Assembly: GCF_002414005.1 (NCBI RefSeq) | Contig: NZ_DHYG01000007.1 | Location: 1 to 23,821, forward strand | Direction of reading: 5' to 3' | Length of the DNA stretch: 23,821 nucleotides | From: Psychrobacter sp. UBA5136 | Lineage (GTDB): Bacteria > Pseudomonadota > Gammaproteobacteria > Pseudomonadales > Moraxellaceae | In this document: one piece after another, positions 15,889 to 23,821 of the stretch | Layout of the letters: the number at the start of each line of letters is the position of its first letter | How positions within the stretch are numbered: position 1 is the stretch's first letter | Program-made: the position numbers and the translations under genes | The notes under the pieces: generated by a model | The model's database searches: none | Told to the model about the DNA's origin: nothing | What the model saw: only the letters and a program-made list of their open reading frames with translations

Positions 15889-16962
15889 ATGTCAAATTCT
15901 ATCGATAGCCGCTCAGCCCAAACCGTTTCGCCCACTGATTATGCCAAATTCGACCCTGAGACCATTCATCAACAGCTTAATACCTCGCTCAGTCGTCCGC
16001 AGCTGAATAACGATGGCAGTATTCGCCATTTCTTAGGGGTGGAGGGATTGAGTAAGGCGCAACTGCAGACGATTATTGCCAAAGCAGAGACATTTTTTGA
16101 TGATAATGGTCAACTGATTAATCGCCCTGAGCTTGACGGTTATACGGTGATGAATTTGTTTTTTGAACCGTCAACACGCACGCGCACAACCTTTGAAGTC
16201 GCCGAAAAACGTCTTGGTGCCAATGTACTCAATATCGATATCGAGCGCTCTAGTACCAAAAAAGGCGAGAGCTTGCGCGATACGCTGTGGAATCTACAAG
16301 CGATGACGGCGGATATCTTTGTGGTGCGGCATTCAGCGTCAGGCGCGGCGCACTTTATGGCGACAGAAGTGACGCCAGACATTGCCATTATTAACGGCGG
16401 TGACGGCTGGCATGCACATCCAACCCAAGGTATGCTCGATATGTTGACCATTCACCGTGAAGCGCCGCGCCCATTTGAAGAATTGTCCGTCGCTATTATC
16501 GGCGATATTAAGCATTCACGGGTCGCGCGCTCAGATATCAGCGCGCTACAAACCTTAGGCGTCAAAGATATTCGCGTCTGTGCGCCGCGTACCTTGTTAC
16601 CTAAAGGCATTGAGCGTTTTGGCGTGCAAGTTTATGAAGATATGAATGAATGTGTCAGCGACTGTGACGTCATTATGGGATTAAGAATACAAAATGAGCG
16701 TATTGGCTCGCCGCTGCTGGCCTCATCGAGTGAATACTACAAGCATTATGGGATTACCCCTGAGCGGCTGGCGCTTGCCAAGCCCGATGCGCTAGTGATG
16801 CATCCAGGGCCGATGAACCGCGGGGTTGAAATTGCCTCAAGCGTTGCCGATGGCGACCAATCTGTCATTCTAAAGCAGGTAAATAATGGTATCGCTATTC
16901 GTATGGCAGTATTATCACTAGCGATGGAAGGTCAGCGCGCCCATCAAGCTGCGCGTCAATAA
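15889..16962 (+). CDS. pyrB: Aspartate carbamoyltransferase catalytic subunit
   Basis: 357 aa. The enzyme joins carbamoyl phosphate and aspartate in the first committed step of pyrimidine synthesis. Carbamoyl-phosphate-binding residues are in FFEPSTRTRTTFEVAEKRLG (about 88-107). Also visible are SSTKKGESLRDTLWNLQAM, VVRHSASGAAHF, INGGDGWHAHPTQGMLDMLT, IGDIKHSRVARSDI and VMHPGPMNRGVEI. The sequence resembles Pseudomonas PyrB rather than the shorter E. coli protein (311 aa). It has an N-terminal extension of about 35-40 residues before the DGSIRHFL block. In Pseudomonas such extensions belong to class A ATCases that assemble with PyrC'. The pyrC' gene follows 59 bp downstream. No pyrI is present. 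The ribosome binding site is weak (AAAGACG). Confidence 0.95.
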   Translation: MSNSIDSRSAQTVSPTDYAKFDPETIHQQLNTSLSRPQLNNDGSIRHFLGVEGLSKAQLQTIIAKAETFFDDNGQLINRPELDGYTVMNLFFEPSTRTRTTFEVAEKRLGANVLNIDIERSSTKKGESLRDTLWNLQAMTADIFVVRHSASGAAHFMATEVTPDIAIINGGDGWHAHPTQGMLDMLTIHREAPRPFEELSVAIIGDIKHSRVARSDISALQTLGVKDIRVCAPRTLLPKGIERFGVQVYEDMNECVSDCDVIMGLRIQNERIGSPLLASSSEYYKHYGITPERLALAKPDALVMHPGPMNRGVEIASSVADGDQSVILKQVNNGIAIRMAVLSLAMEGQRAHQAARQ

Positions 16963-17021
16963 TACGCTGCTACGCTGTTTTATATTTATTTATCCCATTT
17001 TATTGATACGGTAATAAGCTC

Positions 17022-18233
17022 ATGTCTACTATGCTAACTACAGATACACCGATAATTAATCAGCTTCCTCAAGCATTTAAAGACGCACTACCAAGCGCGG
17101 CAACAGATAAATTGGCTTCATTTAAATCAGAGGGTGATATGTGGCTGCTACCGCCACTAGTTGATTTGTGTGCCCGCCTACGTGAACCGGGGCAACAACA
17201 ACATGGCACCTTGGAGTCAGAAGGGCGCGCCGCCCGTGCCAATGGTTTTCTGCATGTGGTCATCCCACCCGATACCAACCCTATTTTAGAAAACGGCTCG
17301 CTGTTAAAAGGCTTGCGCGAGCGTGCGCTGAGCGATGGCGGTATTTATTTGCACATTCTGGGCGCGTTGACCGCAGGTTTAGAAGGCGAGCGCCCATCGA
17401 ATATTGCGGGTCTGAAAAAAGGTGGCTGCATCGCGGTTTCGAACGCGCGTCGACCTTTTCGTAATGACTTAGTGTTACTGCGCACACTGGAGTACGCCGC
17501 GACTTTTGGCATGAAAGTATTCTTTTATCCTGACGAGCCAAGCTTGTCGGGTGATGGGGTCGCGCATGAAGGCTACATTGCTTCCTACCATGGTTTGCAG
17601 GGGATTCCTTGGATTGCCGAAACGGTCGCCTTATCAACGCAGTTGCTTATGGTAGAAGAAACGGGTATTGCCGCGCATTTTAGTCAGTTATCTTGTAAGT
17701 CTTCGATTGAGCTGATGCGCTGGGCCAAAGATAAGGGTCTGCCTGTCACTTGTGATGTGGCGATGCATCAGCTGTATTTAACCGATGATAATTTAAAAGG
17801 CTTTAATGCCCAAGCTTACGTGCTACCGCCGCTGCGTAGTAATACCGATCAGCAAGCCATCCGTAGCGGTCTAAAAGATGGCACCATTGACGCGATTTGC
17901 AGTCATCATGAACCGCTAAACAGCACGGCTAAAAAAGCCCCGTTTGCCGAGAGCACGCCCGGTATCTCAAACTTTGATACCTTTATGGCGCTGGCGTGTC
18001 AATTGGTACGTGATGAGATATTAACGCTTGAGCAGCTGGTCGATAAAATATGCTTCAATCCGGCAAAAATTGCTGGTATTAGTGAGCAATATGAAAACAT
18101 CGGCGGTGCAGTATTGGTGGATCCGAACCTAGAGTGGCAAGTAACCACTGAGTCTATGCTATCAAATGGTAAAAACACCCCCTTCTTTAATGAAAAGCTA
18201 CAAGGGCGCGTGGTGGAGACTTTCTTTGGCTAA
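17022..18233 (+). CDS. pyrX: PyrC' (PyrX): dihydroorotase-like, catalytically degenerate ATCase partner
   Basis: 403 aa. The fold is that of a dihydroorotase (LREPG, GLEGERPS, HEGYIASYHGLQGIPWIAET and similar blocks), but the active-site residues are gone. The HxH zinc motif before LREPG is Cys50-Ala51-Arg52. The zinc His of the HVS motif is Gln222 in HFSQLS. The catalytic Asp of the DHAP motif is His295 in SHHEP. The N-terminal beta-sandwich strands of true dihydroorotases are also missing. This is the pattern known for PyrC' of Pseudomonas, a non-catalytic subunit needed for assembly of its large ATCase. An active dihydroorotase must therefore be encoded elsewhere. It lies 59 bp after pyrB, whereas in Pseudomonas the two overlap. 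The ribosome binding site is weak, and the start could be the ATG at 17022 or the one at 17031. Confidence 0.9.
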   Translation: MSTMLTTDTPIINQLPQAFKDALPSAATDKLASFKSEGDMWLLPPLVDLCARLREPGQQQHGTLESEGRAARANGFLHVVIPPDTNPILENGSLLKGLRERALSDGGIYLHILGALTAGLEGERPSNIAGLKKGGCIAVSNARRPFRNDLVLLRTLEYAATFGMKVFFYPDEPSLSGDGVAHEGYIASYHGLQGIPWIAETVALSTQLLMVEETGIAAHFSQLSCKSSIELMRWAKDKGLPVTCDVAMHQLYLTDDNLKGFNAQAYVLPPLRSNTDQQAIRSGLKDGTIDAICSHHEPLNSTAKKAPFAESTPGISNFDTFMALACQLVRDEILTLEQLVDKICFNPAKIAGISEQYENIGGAVLVDPNLEWQVTTESMLSNGKNTPFFNEKLQGRVVETFFG

Positions 18234-18780
18234 TTTGTCCCGACAGGATGACAGCCTGCCATCATCCTCGAAGGATAACGAACTAGAAATCAGCCAACAG
18301 CATCCACCGCGCAGTCGCGCTAGTACCGCTAGCGAATCGATCAAAGCAGTCGCCATATATGAAGTTGTAAAAGGAATCGGCGCGCTATTAGGGGCAGTGG
18401 CGTTATGGACATGGCATAACGACCTTGAGCGCTGGCTTGCGACGGCGACAGCGTCGTGGCAGCAAGCCTTTGGACAGCTACTGGCACCGCAAGTTGCTAG
18501 TGCGGTCAGCATCGCCCAGCAGGCAAGTAAAAATTGGCCAGTATTTTTACTACTCATTTTTGCCTATGCCAGTCTGCGCTTCCTTGAAGCCTATGGTTTG
18601 TGGCAAGACAAAACATGGGCCTATTGGTTTGGGGTATTAGGCTACGGAATCTTTATTCCGATTGAGCTTTATTATTTGTTTGCCAGTCCGTTTGACTGGT
18701 TTAAACTTGCCATCTTGGTATCAAATATTATTATTATCATTGTGGTTTATCGCAATATGAAGCGTAAAGGTTTGATATAA
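18226..18780 (+). CDS. DUF2127-family membrane protein, TTG start inside the end of pyrC'
   Basis: 184 aa from the TTG at 18226. GGAG (18215-18218) lies 7 nt before it, inside pyrC', and the frame overlaps the pyrC' stop by 8 nt, which suggests translational coupling. A farther ATG at 18166 in the same frame lies deeper in pyrC' and has no ribosome binding site. A polar N-terminus (about 1-40) precedes the DUF2127 region. That region has IYEVVKGIGALLGAVALWTW (TM1, about 44-63), a loop, VFLLLIFAYASLRFLEAYGL with WQDKTWAYWFG (the family core), YGIFIPIELYYLFASPFDWF and ILVSNIIIIIVVYR (last TM). DUF2127 proteins are inner-membrane proteins of unknown role. The link to pyrimidine genes may be only positional. 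Confidence 0.8.
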   Translation: MANLSRQDDSLPSSSKDNELEISQQHPPRSRASTASESIKAVAIYEVVKGIGALLGAVALWTWHNDLERWLATATASWQQAFGQLLAPQVASAVSIAQQASKNWPVFLLLIFAYASLRFLEAYGLWQDKTWAYWFGVLGYGIFIPIELYYLFASPFDWFKLAILVSNIIIIIVVYRNMKRKGLI

Positions 18781-18821
18781 AAACGGTTAAAAGCGCTCGA
18801 TTCCCGATCCCGATACCCATA

Positions 18822-18860
18822 AAAAGGCCAGTATAAGCTGTTATCTTATACTGGCCTTTT
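18822..18860. terminator. Bidirectional terminator between the DUF2127 gene and the antiporter
   Basis: A perfect 16-bp stem, AAAAGGCCAGTATAAG (18822-18837) with CTTATACTGGCCTTTT (18845-18860), closes a 7-nt loop. Its A and T ends let it work in both directions. It serves the DUF2127 gene (stop 18780) and the convergent antiporter gene (stop 18901). Confidence 0.93.
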
Positions 18861-18900
18861 ATAATTGAACTTATTGGGGCTTAAGTGAACTTGGATAAAG

Positions 18901-20175
18901 CTATATCTTTACGCCTTTCTCATCTATGCGAATGCTTTTGGCCACTTTCCCAACGCTCAAACCTTGTACCAAAATAGAGAATATGACCACCGCATAAGTA
19001 AGCGCCAATAAAATGTCGCGCTCACTGCCCGCTGGTAGCTGCAACACCAAAGCAACCGAAATCCCGCCCCGTAATCCACCCCATGTCAGCACCTTCCACG
19101 CGCCTTTTGGCAAATCAAGCTGACGGTGAAAGGTTTTGGTGGTCATACCAACAACGATAAAGCGTGCCAGCAAAGCGATAACAATTGTTAAGCCCGCGGC
19201 AATAAATAGATGACCCGAATACGCAATCATCACTACTTCAAGCCCGATTAACACAAATAAAATAGCGTTAAGAATCTCATCGATTAATTCCCAAAACAAA
19301 TCAATATAATGCCGCGTTTTATCACTCATCGCCAGTGCGCGCCCGCGATTACCTACCATTAAGCCCATCATCACCATCGCAAGCGGCCCTGATAAATGCC
19401 AGTGGCTGGCGAGCGCGTAACCGCCTATCACCCCTGCAAGCGTTAGTAATACTTCTTCTTGGTAACTATCGATGCTCTTTAGCATGTAATATAAAATTGC
19501 CCCAAGCACCAAACCAAAGACTATGCCGCCGCCAGCTTCTACCGCTAAGGTATGGGCGACATAATTGGCGGTTGGAATATCGCCGCTCGATAAAATACCG
19601 AGCAGCAGCACAAAGATAACCACCCCAATGCCATCATTAAATAAGGATTCACCGGCAATAACGGTTTCAATACTTTTCGGCGCGCCAGCTGATGCCAAAA
19701 TCCCCATCACGGCAATCGGATCGGTTGGTGATATCAAAGCCCCAAATAATAAGCACCACAAAAATGACAGCCCAAAGCCAAATAGCGGCAACATAAAGTA
19801 AAGGGCCGCGGCAATCAGTAGCGCTGATACGAGGGTACCAAGGCAAGCAAGAATGCCGATGGGCAGTTTATAACGCTTTAAGTCGCTAATATTGACGTGC
19901 AATGCGCCGGCAAATAACAACATAGACAGCATGCCATCTAACAAAACCTCGGTAAAATCAAGCTGCTCTAATAAACTTACCTCATAATCAATCAGCTTAT
20001 CAAAACCTAAAAAGCCTAAAAATATCGCGGCCATAGACAACAAAATAGAGATGACCATCACGCCAATCGTCGTCGGTAGGCCGATAAAGCGATGATTCAC
20101 ATAAGTCAGTAAAGCGGTAATCGATAAAAATATCGCGCTGATTTCAAGTATGCTCAGGCTGCTTGTAGGGGTCAT
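18901..20175 (-). CDS. CPA1-family Na+/H+ antiporter
   Basis: 424 aa with about 12 hydrophobic segments, an inner-membrane monovalent cation/proton exchanger. CPA1 hallmarks are visible. They are LDGMLSMLLFAGALHVN (about 79-95), the discontinuous-helix motif ISPTDPIAVMG (about 148-158), the ion-binding Asn-Asp pair in AGESLFNDGIGVVIF (about 173-187), and LTWGGLRGGISVALVLQLP (about 364-382). The C-terminal cytoplasmic tail is very short (about 20 residues), so the long regulatory domain of some NhaP-type proteins is absent. Substrate (Na+, Li+ or K+) cannot be told. A weak GAGA precedes the ATG. It is probably a single-gene unit, and it shares its terminator with the DUF2127 gene. Confidence 0.92.
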   Translation of the reverse strand: MTPTSSLSILEISAIFLSITALLTYVNHRFIGLPTTIGVMVISILLSMAAIFLGFLGFDKLIDYEVSLLEQLDFTEVLLDGMLSMLLFAGALHVNISDLKRYKLPIGILACLGTLVSALLIAAALYFMLPLFGFGLSFLWCLLFGALISPTDPIAVMGILASAGAPKSIETVIAGESLFNDGIGVVIFVLLLGILSSGDIPTANYVAHTLAVEAGGGIVFGLVLGAILYYMLKSIDSYQEEVLLTLAGVIGGYALASHWHLSGPLAMVMMGLMVGNRGRALAMSDKTRHYIDLFWELIDEILNAILFVLIGLEVVMIAYSGHLFIAAGLTIVIALLARFIVVGMTTKTFHRQLDLPKGAWKVLTWGGLRGGISVALVLQLPAGSERDILLALTYAVVIFSILVQGLSVGKVAKSIRIDEKGVKI

Positions 20176-20309
20176 GAAAAAAGTCTCAAATAGTGATAAA
20201 AAATGGTCCTACGCTTAGGAGAATGTCAGTATTTATATGGCGAGATTTAAGTGGCTATTAACGTCACGTTTTTATGTGCAGTTGGCTATAGAGGCGCTTA
20301 TTTTAGCGC

Positions 20310-21968
20310 TCACCTTGATTGCGTTCGTAGTGCTTGATGAATGTGATCGTTAAATTTAGGCGCATAGGCAAAATATTGATGCTGGGCATCGTCGTTAACA
20401 ATAAATTGCCGCGCGTTTTGGCACATAGCCACTAAGTCAGCGACCAATTCTTGATAGTTTAGATTGTCTTGTCCTGCGTGTTCAATCAGGGTTAACTCGT
20501 GCAATAGCGTTTGCTGCTGGGCATCGTTGACTTTAGCATAATTGAGATCAACCATTGCCTGACAAAGCGCCTTTAATACCATCAAATCTGCCGTTGCATA
20601 ACGACGTATCTCACCAAGCGAGGCATCAATAAAGTCGGATATGTTGGGGGTATGAGTCACGACGGCCAATATGGCGGCGCGTGACTTATTTTTGTTACTG
20701 CCAGTGTTATCGTTGTCCGTAGCTATTTTATTTGATGCCGATTTATCTGGCGATGCTGTATAAAAATGATAGGGGCTAGGCGGCTGGCGACGCATCATAA
20801 TGCTTAAACAAGCGGTCAGTGATTGAACACAATTCACCGCCGTTTTTGGATCATTAATACCGGGTGATAAAGCGCGGACAGCGATTTCAGTCATTTGTCC
20901 TAAGCTATAAGCAATATCATCAGAGTGAGTCGAGCGCTGCTCAATACGGATACAACCAGCAAGGCGTTGCCAAAACATGCCATCGGGTGCACGCGGCACG
21001 ATAGCAAGATTTGGCGTGTTGGTTTGTTGGCGGTTGTCTGGATGGTCGGCTGGACGTTGATAAAAATATCCAATCACATTTTTATCGGTGACAAAATCGC
21101 CAAGATTGGCGTTTATTTGCACCACGCCTGCATAATCTTGGCTTAAGATGATAAGTGACTGCAGATAGATTTGCTGCAAGTAGCCTGAACTTGAGGCGTA
21201 AATTGGCGTGGCAGGCCAAGTATGAAACTGTTCAACATCCTGATGCTCAACGTTACGTTGATGCGCGATATTGCAGCGGTCGTTATACCAATAATGGATA
21301 TTTTTAATCGCATCATTGCTGGCGCCTTGAATCACGTGTGAGGCCTGAATGGCGTGCACCATATGCTGCACAAAATACACCAATAGTAAAGCGCAAATAA
21401 TCGCCATAATAATAGCAAAGGTCACGGCCAACTGCGGCACACCAAAGGCCACGTCGTATTTATGGATGGCTTTTAGGACCAATAAGCTATAACTAAAGGT
21501 GCCAATAAACGCGCCTAACACAAACTGATTGGGTGTGTCGGTCAAAAAATTACGCAGCAATCTGGGGCCAAACTGCGAAGATGCCATAGACAACACGGCA
21601 ATCGTAATCGAAAACGTCGTACCAGCAACGCCTAACACTGAACCTGCAATGGTGGTCATGATAGCGCGCGCGGCCTCATCATCGCCGGTAAAGGCAAAAC
21701 TTAGCTCCCTGACGGTTTCACGGTCGAAATGTTCATCGATGGTGACCAATAAAGGCGCCAGTAGAATACCGGTCAACACACAAGCGGACGGAATAAACCA
21801 ATAAGAGCCAATCAGCTGCTGCCATAGATTTCTTAGGCGATCGGGTAAATCCATTATCGTCTGTAGCGACCATAATTGGGTAAATTGCTTTAGCCCGTGT
21901 GTGATTGCGTGCAATACGGATGTAAACCAGCCATTTTTAGGGTGTTTATCCAACGTGATACGCTCCAA
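20310..21968 (-). CDS. DUF2254-family membrane protein
   Basis: 552 aa from a TTG at 21968 (AAGG about 5 nt upstream). The next plausible start is a TTG at 21953 with GGAG 9 nt before it, and the first ATG is residue 39. DUF2254 proteins have about four N-terminal transmembrane helices and a large soluble C-terminal part, function unknown. Here the membrane segments lie at about 57-76, 106-132, 150-168 and 184-205. The signature is FSITIAVLSMASSQFGPRLL then RNFLTDTPNQFVLGAFIGTF (about 120-160). The soluble part has EIAVRALSPGINDPKTAVNC, a conserved family block. The protein is longer than many members. An N-terminal extension and a low-complexity Asn/Asp/Lys/Ser-rich insertion (about 402-425) account for much of the extra length. 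Confidence 0.88.
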   Translation of the reverse strand: MERITLDKHPKNGWFTSVLHAITHGLKQFTQLWSLQTIMDLPDRLRNLWQQLIGSYWFIPSACVLTGILLAPLLVTIDEHFDRETVRELSFAFTGDDEAARAIMTTIAGSVLGVAGTTFSITIAVLSMASSQFGPRLLRNFLTDTPNQFVLGAFIGTFSYSLLVLKAIHKYDVAFGVPQLAVTFAIIMAIICALLLVYFVQHMVHAIQASHVIQGASNDAIKNIHYWYNDRCNIAHQRNVEHQDVEQFHTWPATPIYASSSGYLQQIYLQSLIILSQDYAGVVQINANLGDFVTDKNVIGYFYQRPADHPDNRQQTNTPNLAIVPRAPDGMFWQRLAGCIRIEQRSTHSDDIAYSLGQMTEIAVRALSPGINDPKTAVNCVQSLTACLSIMMRRQPPSPYHFYTASPDKSASNKIATDNDNTGSNKNKSRAAILAVVTHTPNISDFIDASLGEIRRYATADLMVLKALCQAMVDLNYAKVNDAQQQTLLHELTLIEHAGQDNLNYQELVADLVAMCQNARQFIVNDDAQHQYFAYAPKFNDHIHQALRTQSR

Positions 21969-22162
21969 AAACGCCTTAAAAAATTAAGCAAAGTCTTATT
22001 GATAAGAACTGCCACGTTATAGTCAGGTCAAGATAAAATCGCTACATTAGTAAGCAGTGCGTCTGCTATAAATTTTCCTTGCTTACTGTTATCACAGAGG
22101 CTACGGAAAATTCATCCCAGCTGCACGGTATCTATACAATATATTAGCAAAACGATACTAAG
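21969..22162. other. Gap between the YihY-family and DUF2254 genes
   Basis: 194 bp separating two genes on the minus strand. A small AGCAG/CTGCT hairpin lies at about 22052-22067, and a weak TTAGC/GCTAA pair just beyond the YihY stop. No T-run follows either, so no terminator is called and read-through from the YihY-family gene into the DUF2254 gene is possible. Confidence 0.35.
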
Positions 22163-23725
22163 CTAACTTCTCGTAGGCTTATCCGCTTCGGTAATAATAT
22201 CGCTTCTACTGCTCGCTGAACTATCATATATAGAAGCTTTATCTTCATTAACATCTTTAGGGATAAGGATTTCATTATTACGCGCATCGCATTCCACATC
22301 GCTGTCTTTATCATAAGCGATAGGATCAAAATCCGGCGTGACGTTAACCCGAACTTTATCTTTTTTAGCTAAGCGATTAGCGGTCTCGTCGTTGAATTTT
22401 CCAAAAAGCTTGGATCGATTATTTTTTGTTAAACCTGCTTCATTTCCCTCTGCTTTTTTACGCGGCTCACTGTGGGCAAAAATCGCATTTAATGGCACAT
22501 CTAATTGCTGTTTGGCATAGGCTTCTGTATTCTCAAAGCGATGCACCAGCAAGCTTAGCCAAGGTTTTTGCTCCTCTGGGTTCATCTCATCGAGCTCATC
22601 TTTAATCGGCAACGGATAGGGCAGGGTGCAATAAAAGTCCCATAAGGTCATTTTGCTCAAATCTTTTTTTAGCACATAATCTTCTTCTTCCGTCATGGTG
22701 ATGAGATTGCTGTCTTGCAAGTAATTAATATAGGTATACCATTTTGGCAGCTCTTTGCGTCCTAAGACATTACGCAGCGCCTGCTCGCTCACCGCTTCGC
22801 CCTTTAGATGACAGGTATAAATGAGGTTTAACATATCGAGCAAACTTAGGAGCGGATGGCGCGGATAAACTTCTTCTGTCTCAAAAATGGTCAAGGTATA
22901 GCTAATCTCAACGCCCAATAAAATCAAATTCCACGACAAATATATCCACAACAAAAAAATTGGCAGCGCAGCAAATGCCCCGTAAATGGCTTCATAGCTG
23001 GTAAAGTTCGCCATTACCGTACCAAAAAGGTGCTTCATCAGCTCAAAGATGATAGCCACAAAAACACCTGCAATGGCGGCGTTTCTTGCAGGGACACGCG
23101 CTTTTGGAATGAACCAATACATACTGATAAAGCCAGCTACTGTGACGGCAATGGAGACGACTTGGATCCAAAACGACCAGTCGATACCGTAACCGGCGAT
23201 TTGTCGATTTAAAAAACTTAAACTTTGTACCGTACTTGAGACGATAAATGCGGTGCCTAAAATCAGCGGGCCCAGTGTTACGATGGTCCAGTAGCGCAGG
23301 ATGCTCTTCATGCCGCCGGAGCGATTTTCCACCCGCCAGATTTGGTTAAAAGCGCGCTCAATGGTCGTCAAGGTCATGATGGTGGTAAAAAATAACACCA
23401 TTGAACCGATGATGGTCAGATTTGATGATTTTTCAGCGAAGTTATTGATGTATTTGCTGACTTGTAAGCTCGATTGCGGCAGCAAGTTGCTATATATCAC
23501 TTCATAAATCTGCGCTCTGACCGACGCAAGCGCTGGCACTGACGACAAAATCATCAACAGTACCGTTAAGATAGGCACAATAGACAATAGCGTCGTATAA
23601 GTTAGCGATGCTGCTTTTTGTTGGCAGTTGTCTTCAAAAAAGTGCCGCGTCAAAAAACGTAGAAACTGAAACCAGCGTTGGTGCAAAAAGGGGAGTTTTT
23701 TTAGTATATTTTCCATAACAACCAT
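22163..23725 (-). CDS. YihY/BrkB-family inner-membrane protein with long polar C-terminal tail
   Basis: 520 aa. The YihY/BrkB family (once misnamed ribonuclease BN) has about six transmembrane helices. Here they fall between about residues 35 and 275, with family blocks KAASLTYTTLLSIVPILTVL (about 37-56), IERAFNQIWRV, IYGAFAALPIFLLWIYLSWN and LLGVEISYTL. A soluble region follows (about 290-375) that looks like the winged-helix-type domain of longer BrkB proteins. Then comes a charged, probably disordered tail (about 420-520) rich in Lys, Asp, Asn and Ser. E. coli YihY is only about 290 aa. Molecular function is not established. No ribosome binding site is obvious at either ATG (23725 or 23716). 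Confidence 0.9.
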   Translation of the reverse strand: MVVMENILKKLPFLHQRWFQFLRFLTRHFFEDNCQQKAASLTYTTLLSIVPILTVLLMILSSVPALASVRAQIYEVIYSNLLPQSSLQVSKYINNFAEKSSNLTIIGSMVLFFTTIMTLTTIERAFNQIWRVENRSGGMKSILRYWTIVTLGPLILGTAFIVSSTVQSLSFLNRQIAGYGIDWSFWIQVVSIAVTVAGFISMYWFIPKARVPARNAAIAGVFVAIIFELMKHLFGTVMANFTSYEAIYGAFAALPIFLLWIYLSWNLILLGVEISYTLTIFETEEVYPRHPLLSLLDMLNLIYTCHLKGEAVSEQALRNVLGRKELPKWYTYINYLQDSNLITMTEEEDYVLKKDLSKMTLWDFYCTLPYPLPIKDELDEMNPEEQKPWLSLLVHRFENTEAYAKQQLDVPLNAIFAHSEPRKKAEGNEAGLTKNNRSKLFGKFNDETANRLAKKDKVRVNVTPDFDPIAYDKDSDVECDARNNEILIPKDVNEDKASIYDSSASSRSDIITEADKPTRS

Positions 23726-23821
23726 TTAACGGCAATAAGAGTGCAAATAGTGTAGCAAAAATAGACATCCACAATCTGCCGCTGAATTGTGTCAAAATGC
23801 ACTAGGGCGTGTCATCAATTA

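Noticed and set aside
16140..17637. Minus-strand open frames (up to 118 aa) inside pyrB and pyrC'
   Set aside because: Composition is that of reverse-frame shadows and both host genes are unambiguous.
19335..19801. Open frames on the plus strand inside the antiporter gene
   Set aside because: Antisense shadows of a strong CPA1 coding sequence; no ribosome binding site or recognisable motif.
20294..20309. GCGCT/AGCGC hairpin right after the DUF2254 stop as a terminator
   Set aside because: Short stem and no T-run on the minus strand.
1..23821. CRISPR arrays, insertion sequences, prophage or defence genes
   Set aside because: No regular repeat-spacer pattern, transposase, integrase or nuclease motif was found; all larger frames match housekeeping families or plain membrane proteins.

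Overview
The window looks like a chromosomal segment from a gammaproteobacterium of the Moraxellaceae, most likely Psychrobacter or a close relative. This is inferred from three things: the moderately AT-rich base composition, protein sequences that resemble Pseudomonas/Acinetobacter orthologues (notably a Pseudomonas-type pyrB followed by a degenerate pyrC'), and the gene set. No database search was possible. The window is ordinary housekeeping chromosome. I see no rRNA, tRNA, insertion sequence, prophage gene, CRISPR array or toxin-antitoxin pair.

Layout, left to right. (1) 297-806: kbp, a BON+LysM potassium-binding protein, ending at a bidirectional terminator shared with the convergent queG. 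(2) 902-4124: queG (tRNA queuosine synthesis) and nnr (NAD(P)H-hydrate repair) diverge from a 193-bp spacer, the same arrangement as in E. coli. nnr converges on a small exported DUF4124 protein (4159-4674). (3) 4675-8996: a long untranslated stretch with a promoter-like TTGACA/TATAAT leads into ilvB-ilvN (stop and start share one base) and ilvC. These supply the first two steps of branched-chain amino acid synthesis and end at a strong terminator. (4) 9343-11169: three stand-alone genes. They are a small unknown membrane protein, a 70-aa cold-shock protein with a long 5' UTR and its own terminator, and a DUF421/YetF-type membrane protein. (5) 11690-13520: etfB-etfA, the two electron transfer flavoprotein subunits, closed by a bidirectional terminator. 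(6) 13602-15483, minus strand: fbp (class I fructose-1,6-bisphosphatase) followed by a SpoU/TrmH-family RNA 2'-O-methyltransferase. (7) 15889-18780: pyrB, a pyrC' whose metal-binding and catalytic positions are lost, and a DUF2127 membrane protein whose best start is a TTG overlapping the end of pyrC'. (8) 18901-23725, minus strand: a CPA1 Na+/H+ antiporter, a DUF2254 membrane protein and a YihY/BrkB-family membrane protein with a long polar tail.

How the genes fit together. IlvB and IlvN form acetohydroxyacid synthase, and IlvC acts on its product. PyrB and the non-catalytic PyrC' should form a Pseudomonas-type aspartate transcarbamoylase complex, so an active dihydroorotase must be encoded elsewhere. 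EtfA and EtfB form the heterodimeric electron carrier. Several genes concern the envelope and ions (kbp, DUF421, antiporter, DUF2254, YihY), but they do not form one operon.

The points most worth a second look are regulatory. The pyrB leader has two mutually exclusive stems sharing one arm, and the ilvB 5' region is more than 600 nt long and carries several hairpins. The degenerate pyrC' is clearly readable in sequence but has known counterparts. I found no convincing new system.
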